Part shown: positions 40,401 to 52,400 of the stretch, piece after piece | Layout: the number at the start of each line of letters is the position of its first letter | How positions within the stretch are numbered: the stretch's first letter is position 1 | Assembly: GCA_013399855.1 (NCBI GenBank) | Contig: VXAY01004756.1 | Span: forward strand, 853,283-917,282 | DNA: 64,000 bases | Origin: Oxyruncus cristatus | Lineage: Eukaryota; Chordata; Aves; Passeriformes; Cotingidae | Reading direction: 5' to 3' | The notes under the pieces: generated by a model | Told to the model about the DNA's origin: nothing | What the model saw: the letters and a program-made list of their open reading frames with translations, nothing else | Database searches by the model: none | Program-made: the position numbers and the translations under genes

Positions 40401-43400
40401 GCCTGAGGCTGTACAGTCCTTTGCAATCTCAGCAACTGGCCCCATCATTCCATGTGATAGTTATGCTGAAAAAAATAAGATCAACCAAATTTCCAGCTGC
40501 CCTTCCAACTGTGGGAGAAACTGATCAGCCCATTCTTTACTCCTGAAGAAAAGGTCCTGCAAAGGTCAGGCTTTCACATGAAATACAGATCATTAACACT
40601 GAATACACAACTACTTTGATGCTCACTTTTTGTTTGTATAACTAGGATTCCGCTGTACCTATTTCAGGATATTCTGTATTTTATATATATATACACATAT
40701 ATATGATGTTTAAGGTCCCTTCCAACCCAAACCATTCTACAATTCTGTGATATATATACATATATGTGTATATGTATACACACACACACACACACCCCCC
40801 ATTAGCTTGTTTCCAAAACTGATATATAATGGAAGAGTTGCTTACTGAATCAGAAAGAAGCCACCCAATGTTAAGTCATTTCTCTTGTTCTCCAAGTATT
40901 GTGTACATGAGACAAACTAAAATTTATCAAATAAGCTTCATAGTAGCCTGCCTTGATTGCAAAAAGCACTAAACCACACAGTATGGATTGTCAAAAGTAG
41001 GTGCAGAGTGTGCCAGTTGCCTAACTGGGAACTGCTACCTGTTTTTACCACAAGCCAGTTACTCTGTTCCATGGAGAGACAGTCTTCTCCTCAAGGCTGT
41101 TAAGTCTCTCTTAGAACATAAAATCTAGACCCAAAACTCATATTGCAGCATCTAAGCTTATGCAGCTTTTAAAACAGTGTTTACTGTAGAGCTGGGTCTA
41201 CAATGACCTAGGCAACAGCCTACCACATCACTTCAAACATACCTCACATACAAAAAAGGACTGATGTTCTATCAGTCCTCATTACAAATAGCAACACTGA
41301 CAGATTAAAAAAAAAAAAAAGAAAAGAAAACACAAAAAATCCACATTATTTGTGGGAAGGAGAAGAGGTGTGGGTTATAATCACCCTGAGTCAGACAAGT
41401 CACCCTCCACCGCCTAATGTTACACTGCCAGGCACCGTAAAGGCAAAGCTGGCCCAGGTTTGGAAATTCCATAGTCTACAGAAACCCCATGAAAATAACA
41501 TAATACCAAAAATAATAAAATTAAAAAAGACCCCTCATAAGTTTAGCACAGAGCTTCCAAAAGTTACCAAAGTATAGTATTCTTACTTCAATTCCTGAGT
41601 GATCCAAAGATAACCAGATTTTTCCCCTCAATCAAAATCCACGCAAGTAACTCTCACCTAGCACAAGTTATATGCAACACAAGTGACAGAAGGACTGTGT
41701 GTACAGGACATCCGATTTCCCCTAAGCATGTCTAGATCCCAATTAGCCTAAAATCATTTAGTTCCTGAGTCTCCAAGAAGACACAGGTATGTTAAATGAT
41801 GAGAATCCCAGAAGCCAAACATCCACCTTGAAAAACGCTTTAGACTTATTGGTTTGCACTCACCTTTTCCTATTTTTTGCAGAGACTAACTCCAGAAACA
41901 GCACCCAAACAATTTTAATTTGTGACTTTTTAACATAAATGGTAATTTTTTTGACTAGTTCTTTTATAGCCCATCCCATGTTCCTCCAAATACAAGCTGC
42001 CCAAAAATACTCTGCGTGAAAAACTAAATGTTCCCAATGACAACTCTGATCACATCATTCTTTGCACATGAACACTGAAAGATGCAACAACAGCAAAAAC
42101 CACTAGTTATTCTTATAACTTCAGACTAAATCCTAAATATAGTAAGTTTTCGAGTTCTCTTTCCTAAAATTCAAATAATATGTTCATTGCTTTAACCAAA
42201 AGCTAGCAAAGTACAACTTGTATTGTGCTGCAGGCCATAAAGGGAATGTTCTTTATTTGAATCATGGTTGGATGAAGATGAAAAGTAGTTTCTGAAAATT
42301 TACAACAGTTCTGACACTACTGTGTGTTCCTCGTTACAAGTTATCCCCCTCTATTTATCAGACTAACTCCAGACCTTTCACTACCTTCAAAAAGATAGTT
42401 TTTATCAATTCTTCATGTCTTTATACCCAACCATAGGAAAACTGCATAGAATATGGAGAAAATCCCTGGTTGAGGAAAAAAACAGGGGTAAGAGAAAGAC
42501 CACAGTAACTGCTGCAGTCTGGCAGGGGAGGCTGTGGTTTAAAAGTAACATTTAGTAATTAACTTTGTCTGTAGCAACGCACCCAGCTGATGCTTTGTTA
42601 GCACTTACCTATCCTAAGTAACCATTCTGCCATATAAAAAACTTCCCAAGTAAGGAGAACTTATTTGCAATTAGCAGAAACTCTTTCTCGTCCACCTTGG
42701 ACTGACACATCACCAGTACTGCTTCCACTACTTCACAGCAAAGAGCTGTATTGTGAATTCCCTGGAATTCTTCATTTCTCTACCCCAAACGAAGCTTTCC
42801 CCAGAATTAAACCATCCTTAGATTAATTTCTGGAGAGTATCTGGGAGGCTTGGTTTCATATTAAACAAGCTGTGCTTGCCTGTGGCAGCCTTTGTTAGCT
42901 CTCTACATTCCAACATCGGGTTTACAGATGGAAAAGCAAAGTCTCCATTATGGAGAGATTTCAATACTCAAAAATACCTTAAATTTGACTTTCTGAAAAA
43001 TGTATTACTAGCCTTCAAGTCAGTCTTCACATGCAGCATTACGCAACAAAATGCCACGTGCTGAGATGTAAATACAGGTTTGTAACGTGACCACAGGTAC
43101 ATTATTTTATTGCAGGGCAAACACCAGCCATCAGTCCCTGAACATCAGACTGTGCAGGTGCCTCGAGGAGCCACCACAACTACTCCTACAAGCAGGGAAT
43201 GTTCTAAACAGAAAGGGCAAGGAGATCCTACAACTGATTCCAGAGCTTCCCAGATGACCCAGGATGCGAATGCAGAGGTGCAAAGTAGTCTGGCACCACA
43301 TGCAAAAAAGCCTTGCAGGAGCAGACAAAGCCCTGACCTTTCCGCAAGCTGCCGGAGTTCCAACTTACAGGACACGAGTGACTGCTGCTGTTTTCAAAGA

Positions 43401-46400
43401 CTTTTAAAGGCTTTCCTAGCAAAGCCCTTCGATAAAATGTTCTTTCTCTCCTTTCTTCACATACTGTTTGCTGTGGGATGACACATAAAGCTTCCGACTT
43501 AGGCAGTTCCTCAAAGGACTCTGGGGGACATCTGGAGATCTCTCAAGATGCTGGACACTAATAACAGGGGGTATGAAACACCTACACTGCAATAAAGATC
43601 ACCTGAAACAAGACGTCCAAGCTCAGACGTGCAATTACGTGTCTCAGAACTACAAACACCATCTAGAAATTCAGAGCCATTTAGGTTTGGAATCACACAG
43701 GAATTACTAGTGAGGTCACTTAGGAGGTGTCATCCTTACAGGAAAGCATCCAGTTCAATGACAAAGTGAGTACAGACCTCGCTGGAAAATCTCAAGGCTC
43801 CCTAAACACTCACCTGTGCATTAACACCACATATAGTCTAAAACACTGCAATAAAACCTTCTATAACAGCATCCCACCAACTCTTCCAATTTGTTTTTTG
43901 CATAAATGTACAAAGACTTTACATGCTTATATGAAAACTCAGCAAAAGCAAATTAAAGCTGACATGAGCTGCAACACAGCATTTTTTAACTAAGAGGAAG
44001 AATCAAGCCAGTATTTTTCTGTCCTTTGTTTGAAATGGTTTCTGTACACCTTTGCTGTGAAATAAGTCAAGTAGCAGTTACCTCACCACAACATTTTTCA
44101 AACACTTACCACTACACATTGTTGATAAAGAAGCTTTCATTCTATAACCACTAAAACTTTTCTTCTCAAAGCAGGATAGAAGTTGAAGTTTAGTCACACA
44201 ACAGAAGTCTTCAGAGAGGTTTACCAAAAATTCAAGACATCTTATTTCTCAAAGCAAAATAACACACTGCGCTTGGAAGATGTTTGCTTTCCATACTGAA
44301 TAACACCTGTTACATACCTGAAGGGGTTTCTTGAGCAAGCCAAGTCTCCCCAGCAATTCCAGGCTGTAATTACACTGATCAAATCATCCCCACATGCGTT
44401 TAAAAAATGGAAAGCAAGAAGGAGAGTCTTAATGGATCAACAGCTTCTTCTGATTTCATACAGCACATTAAAAGAAAATGGAAAATTCTGGCCATACATT
44501 AAGGCAATTCTTACACCCAAACAACTTGATAATATAGCATTGAGTACCAAGGCAGGGTTTTTTTCATAAATTATGATCTAAACAGAATACTAGTCAATTC
44601 ACCAAAAGATATCAAAGATATCCCTTTATTACAAATGATCCAAGTATCCCCCTTGAGGCTATGGCTATCAGAAAGTATTTAGTTGGCTCCCAAGCCAATA
44701 TTTTTCGGATCTGTTTTATTATGAAACTCCAACACATTTTCAATAACTTTTAGCTTTGCTATACAGAGCAACAAATAATTTCCCAGAACCCCTTTGGAAA
44801 ATCTGACATGCGAAATGATTCTCTAGTCAACTTGTGTATTATTAAGCTGAAAAAAAAACCCCATATACAGGATCATTTGATCATTGGAGAAAACGGAAAA
44901 GTATTGGGAGCTTCAGGACAGATGGACGAACTTCAGGTCATATAAAACACTACCCAGGCTGTATTTGAAGAAAAATGTGAAAGTTTGTGAAAGCGCCCCG
45001 GGTGAAAATACTTTGTGTTGCTAAGAAACATCATCCCTGATGATGGATGAATTAAATTGTCTCAGTTAGCAGAGCCAACTCCAGGCATCCCTCATTTATT
45101 AGTAGAATGTTTTCTTGTACTGGTAATTTATTTCAACAGCTACATACAAATAAAAAGCCCTACCTTGAAATGAAACTGAGAATTTCAAACTTGCATAATT
45201 AATGCTAGGAGACAGAATAGAGTTTACATCTTGAACAGAATTTAAAAATTAACATTTAAAAATGTAAACTTTGAAAATTAGTATTAATACATCCAGAGCA
45301 TTAAGAACTTATTTTAGGATAAAACGAAGTGTATATTTCTGCAGTGAAATATACTGTTCAACTTCCAACACAACATATAATCCAGTGAAGAATAAAACTC
45401 TTCAAATATTTCTAAGCACTGAACAACACTGATATTCAGGTAATCAACTTTTTAACATCACTGAGAGAAAACCATATTAATTTGTCATGCATTGTTATGA
45501 TGACACCAACGTGAAAATCGCACATCAAGGAAATAACGCAAACCAGCTGCTTTTCTCATGTGGATGTTGTCTTGATGTTTCAGCCAGTTGCTTTTTTCAC
45601 ATCTTACTTACTGCTTCTCCTGCAGAACACATCTGTGAACTTAGAGCAGTGTTATCTTTCCATTTCTGAAGTGTCTGCAGATGAACTCTCACGGATCATA
45701 CCTGCTTTGCCAGCCGTGCACTGCCTTAAGTGAAGTCCCTTCAAAAAGGTATAGCTGGAGCAGAGGAAGGCCACCAGCTTCCCTCTTCCCACCAGCTGCA
45801 CATCGGGCCAGAGGAGCTCACCTGAAAGGGGAAAGAACAGAGAGAACATCTCACCTGGCACAGCCTTCAGAAGACACAACAGCAAAAGCAAAGCACAGCA
45901 AGCAGGGAGCCCCAGGTCGTGCAGGACAGTCCTGAGATCAGGAAGCAGATACCCGACTGCTGCTCGGAGATGAAGGAAAAGGGCAGGGCTTTCTTAATAA
46001 CCCAGAGAGGAATATGCAGAATTTTATGCCACCCAGAAACCAAGAGGGCTGTTGCAATGAGAATAAAACAAGGGCAAAGACCCATTTTGCAAGAACACAG
46101 CTGGAAAAGAGGAGAATCATTAAAGAAAATGAATTTTCACTTGTCTGATGCCAAGGCTTTGGGGCTTTTCTTCCTATTTACTAGTGTGTTCTAATCGAGA
46201 TTTCAAGCTGGAGTTCCAAGTTTTAGGCCCAGAGAGTCCAATTTAAGGAAAAAAGGTGGAAAACCCTCTATAAACAGTTCTTCCAGATTGCATCACAGCT
46301 TCCAAGTCAGGAATTACCACACACAGTAATATGCTCAGCTAGTCAATACACAGAGGCAACCACAGAGGCTCTTCTTCCCAAATAACACCACCATGGAGCA

Positions 46401-49400
46401 GAGTTACCACCAGAGAGCCCAAGGAGAAGTATTAAACAATGATACCCACTTGGCTGCACTAGAGGAGATGTGTTTCTTATGGGCCTAATAAGGAAGAGCT
46501 TTGCAATCTGAGCAGAAGCCTTTCAAAACCTCAGAGGACATGTCTTATGTGCACCACTTCTGCTTCTGGAATCCCAGAAATCCTGAAGACAGAAGGCAGA
46601 TCAGACTGCAGCTTTGCTAGGCACAGATGTTGCAATCACATCTGCCTTAACTGTAAGCCACAGTCCTTGCTACTTTCCAACTCTTTTGCAGCATTTCTTA
46701 GTTGCTTTGGTTTTGGAAATGCCAGTGCAGAGCATAAAATCTAGTGTTTATGATCATATCAGGTATAGAAAAACACCAACATAAAAATGCCTGCAGATTA
46801 TGTTACAAGCAAAGAGCATGAAAGACGACAGTTTGAAGTAGAGAGACCATTTCTTGCCCTTCTCCCTTGTCTACATGATTCACAAAATAACACTTCAAAT
46901 ATTGAGATCTGATTGATCAAAATTTTTTTTTTAAAGTGTTGATCTGCAGCCATGAAGAAGGACCATTTGTGTATGGATCAGATACAGAAGTATAATTAAA
47001 GGTGAGTTTTACACACCACCCCAACAAACTGAACCACCACCGATCCAGGGGTGCAGACCCATGTAAACGTTCTTCAAGCTTTTTTTCTTCTAACTCATTA
47101 AAAAATCCCCTCCCTTAACACCTATACCTACAAGATGCTGGATTTAATTTGTCCAATTTTGGGCTCCCCAGTGCAAGACAGAGACAGACAGAAAGCACCA
47201 AGACCAGCAATGGTCCCGAAGACAATGAAGGGATCAGAGCACAATCCACCCATTTTGCAACTCCAGCTCCAAAGGTCAGGTCTGCAACGAGGCCCAGGTT
47301 GCAGGACTCTGAAAACAATAAGCTTCTTCCTCTTGGCATTTTCACTGCAGGATTATTTAATGTTTTATTTATTACTTGGATGACATACAAAATAGTTGCA
47401 GAAGTTGGTAGTTACCTTGGAAGGGCTGCAAGCATTCTCGGAAGCAGAGTTCTACTTGAAAAAAGTGGGACTAAATGATTAACAGAACTGAAACTGGGCT
47501 TTTAATACTGAACTTTAAATACCGAATTTTTGAAACAATAAAAATAATTCGAATTTGTGATAATAATGGGAGCATTGTATGCAAAAGATGGTAGGAATCA
47601 TTCTGTTCATCACTGGCTAAGGTTGTACATGATGTTTAGGTCTCAATACAGAAACAGGAAACAAAAGCTCAGAAGAAAAACCAAGCAATCTGGGAGAGTT
47701 AAACAGGCTTGGCGAGTGCAAATAAAAAGATGAGTAAAGAGGCTTCAAAATAGGTTACTAGCAATTACAAGAATCATGTCCCACTACTGCAATATCCACA
47801 GCAGAACAAAAAAAAAAAAACAAAAAAAAAACCAAGAAGCTTAACAGGCTAGGAAAAAAAATTAAAATAGTATTAGAGGAAATATGCTACCTCCAGGGAT
47901 AGTTAAACAAGGGATTAGGTTATGGAGGGGTTACACAAATCTTCACTGATTGTTTTTAAGACCTGGTTAGAGGAACATGTCAGAAATGGCCTATACATAT
48001 CCATCCTTACCCTGAGCTATATGCTCACACATAGAGTACAGGGCCTCAGTGCAGAGCGATGACCTCCAGAGAGCCACGTTTTCTTTGCTAAACTTAAAGG
48101 CTGCCCGAGTTTAGGCTCCTGCCAGGAGACTCAGCAGGTGACCTGACTGCTCCTTAGAGCTCCAAGCAGGCTTTTGATATCTCTCTTTTCTAAATAGCCA
48201 AGGCAGGCTGTGATTGACAATCTGCCCTCACATGAAGCAGGCTATCTTAAACGTGAAGGACTCTGAATGATGCACCGGGGAAATAAAGTCAAAGTCAAAG
48301 TACAGAGAAGGAAACGGCAACTGATCCCGGGAATCCCATCCTGAGAAGGAAATCACAGACGCCAAATTGGGCAAGGATGTGCACATCCCATTAGTACCCC
48401 AGAACTACAGGTAGTTATATTTTCTTTTCTAGCACCTACAATAAATAAGCCTTAGTAAAAAGCAGTATTTAACAAAGTACTTAGAGAAATAAGGAGGGAA
48501 GGTTTGACGTTTTCAAGCTTATTTTCACAGCGGTATGAAAGGAAATGAGGTAGAGTCAGAGCTAATTCTCCTTATATAATTTCACACGGAATGATTAGTT
48601 CTGCCCCAACAGTAACAGCTTTCCAGAGGGTCCTACTTGTCTCCAAGATTGCATACAGATGCTCTAAGTGTAGCTTCCCTATTCTCCACTGACAACCAAC
48701 TTAAAAGGCCAATATAATATTCATTTTCCTATAGAATAAAATTCACAGCATGAATAGTAAAATAATGTCAGTGCTACCATGAAACTGCAGTTTCATGTTG
48801 GGGGGCTGCGACTTTTAAAAGTTTAATCATGAAATGGATTCACACAGAGAGGCCCACACAAAACATCCTGGTGCTTTAGGTGTGTCCCCTGGTCACCTGG
48901 GATATCCAAGAGCAGCACAAGCTGTGGCTGGAAAACAAGAGGGCAAAGGCACAGAGGAGGAGCATTTGTGTCACATGCCCTGCTGGATTTTTTTCCCTTT
49001 AGAAGGCAGGTTTCAATCATTCCTGTGTTAATGCTCCCCCTCTCCTAAGCCTGATTAGGAAAGACATTCCACATGCTGAAGGTGGTGGAATTCCTAAATC
49101 ACCTGGGTCGCTTCTGGGTGAAATACCAATTACTGGTAATTCACTGGAACAAGGCCTTAAAAAAAAAAAAAAAAAAAAGAAAAAGCCCTAAAAGACACCC
49201 CTCAGCCCAATGGTGAACATATCACATGGATAATCCTAAAACTCTTTGCAAAAACTTGTAATAGGTATTAGTACTTTTATAAAGCACTGCAGTGCTTTGT
49301 GTTTAATCCCTGAATAGACACTAGTGGAAAAGCCATATTCAATTCCAAAATTGCTACTGCAAATTCCAGCTCAGCTACTACTATTCCTTTAAAAACACAC

Positions 49401-52400
49401 AGGTTTTTAAAGGATATATACAAATATACATTTCAAATATACATAATAGTAAATTTAACTATCAATGAAGAACTTAAATCACACCCCAAAACAGCATGCA
49501 AAATAATATTATAAGAACCTTAAATGTGTGTATCTTGCAGTTTTTAGCACAACCATTTGTTTTGAAAAAGATCTACAGATTAAATACAAAGCACACTATT
49601 AGTTATAGGCACAAGAACGACCAATTTTTTATGCTTTGCCAGAAATAATGACTAATTAGGCCAGCACCACCCTGCAGTCATTTCCATAAATCTTGCCTTT
49701 ATGTTTAAATCACAACAAAAAGAAAACTGACTTAACAACAACAAGAGCATATTTCTCATTAAAGTTTTCTTAAAGCAAGATCAGGACAAGTAATTATTCT
49801 CTAAAGTCAACACCACAGCGTTACTGTTTATTTGGAGAACTTAAACCAAACACAAAGTTACACTCAGAAATTTGCTGTATTAAACTGCAATCCAGTAGTC
49901 AGACAGGGTAATTGGGAAAACTTTCAACTGGGAAATCACAAAACACAAAATTTCACAGAATCCTGATGGATTTCTTGTTCTGCAAAATCATCTCACAGCT
50001 TATTCCTTGTGTAAACCTTGAAAAGAAACGGAATATAAAAGACGCAATATGTTCAACTACTTGTTGAATTTTTGTTTTCTGGCATATTTGTATGTAAAGT
50101 AAATATCAAAGCAGAAAGATATGTAGGAAATACGATGCTGAGCATCACATGAGACAAGAAGTTGTACTTCAATTAAGATCTTTGTTTTAAAATTATGGGA
50201 ATTATGGTGCTTCTGAGAAATCACGTGTTTAATTATATGCACTAGGCAAGATATTTATAAAAACACCTTATTTTCACAATGCAACAGGGGCTTTATTTCT
50301 ATTTTATTTACAAAAGTGTCACCTGGTAAATGAAATAAACCCCAATAAAACAGAATCAAGATCTAGTCAAATACTCCACAATAATGTAATTAATGCACAG
50401 CTTTAAGGTTGGTTTTCCCTCTCCAAACCAATTTGATTGGAAAGAAGGAAAAAGAGGTATATTTTTCTAAGAGCTGCTCTAGAAACAGTGCTATCCCTCG
50501 CTCTTCTTTCTCCCAAATATTCTGCCACTAGTCACACACCATCACTGCTCTGGCTAATCATCCATTCCGAGTCCCCAGTATTCCCAAACACTTACTCTTG
50601 CATGCACAAGGGTTTGATACTCTGGAAGTGCTTCTACGCAACGGCTTTATGACACTTCTGTTGCTATTATGAACATTTTATTAGTCTTTGGGAGGATGAA
50701 TCGAAATTGTCGGTTCTTGAGGGAAACAACTAGTGGCAACAGCGAGGTCTCCATCCTTCATTCCAACACGCTTGACCACTGAATCCTGCCAGGGTGAGTA
50801 ACACCCAACATGGGCCATGGATTCCATCCCAGAGAAGGAACAAAGCACTGCATCATATTAAATCTGCATCCAATTACTAAGGCGTGAACTTGAGGGGTGT
50901 GTTTTGCCCTCAATGACAGCTTCTAAAAATGACTGTGAAAGAAATCTTGCACGTTGGATGGCATTTTATTCATCAAGACCACGATCGCCACAAGTTTTCT
51001 GCTGCCAGAGGCACGGCCAAAGTAACCTTTTTAAGGAACCGCTGTTGCAGCTCCAAGAAGAAAACATTCCCACGGTATTTATGGCAATATCATACTTGTG
51101 CCACTGAGCATCACTAACACCGACAACCTGCTGCACAAACAGGCATCTGACTGCCCAAAAATAAGCTTGGAACAAAACTGGAAAATAGCACATGAAGACA
51201 CACTGTTGTAGAGATACAATACAGATGTTTTCAGATGCAAAACTGGTTAAATTCCCTTTTTTTTTTTTTGGTCACACTGACATTAATTTTTCCACCGATT
51301 TTCCACAGCAATTCAGCAAAACTACAACACTTCAGCGAAATTAAGTTATGAAGAATGTATTTAATCCAGTTGCACTCGAAGTGCCAAGAAGAAAACTTCT
51401 GCTAATCACACACATATTAAGTTTTGCAAGTTTGATTATATGTAAACCTGCACACACGCAAATACCCAAACCGAAGTTGCTTACACAGCACTAACGTGGG
51501 ATTTGTGGGTCTCAAATGTTTGTGTTCTTTCTGTTTCAACCCTAAAAAAATAATTTTTCACGAGGCAAAAAAACCAAACCACACTTAGTGCCTGTTTACC
51601 TCCAACTTCTGCATTTCATCATTAATGTTACACAGTTCATTGTTAATTTTAGACATTCCTCCAGTTCTCACTTGGACATCAAAGAGCTGCACATACCCCA
51701 AATACCAGCAATCTGAAATCCTGACTTCCCTACTTACTAAATAAATGACTAAAAGTCATTTATAACTTGAAAAGATCTTTGATTTCTTGCCTACAGGAAA
51801 TACTGCCGATCAAAAATAAAACATATATATATATATATATATATGCTCCCATATATCCATATAGCTGGGGTTCAGGATTTGGGATAATAGACTGTTGGGA
51901 GACGTGGTTTTCAGATTTATATTTCATACTCTTTCTGGTGCTTCACACATTTATTTTTACTTTCACATCTGACGTGCAGCAATATGGCCAGCGAAGGTGT
52001 GCATTTAAGACATCCTTTGATATAAATCCATGGAGAAGTTGAAATTCACACCGGGATTCGTGTCCTTCCAGCACTCAGGCACTGCTTCCCCACCGCTAAC
52101 TGCACGGCTTACGGATGGCTGGGGGGCAGGGGGAGGCTGCCTCTCCACAGCCCCCTGTTAACAATTCTGCCACCAAAGATTAACGTGATTTTCCTGCTCT
52201 TACAAACTTAGTAGAGCCCATTTCTCACTTACGAATGGGAGCAAAAACCATGATAGCCGTTCTTTTTCCATGGAATCCTAAACAGCCTTGCATATGTATT
52301 TAGAGTTTGTTCCTCACTTTCGCAAAGTTTTTTGGATTAGAAATAATAGTAAATTATAAAAGTAACCCCAGACAATGAGATACTTCCTCCGTTCAAGGCA

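Noticed and set aside
40985..41110. Minus candidate exon before gtagcagttc
   Set aside because: Open for only 19 codons with a stop before the donor.
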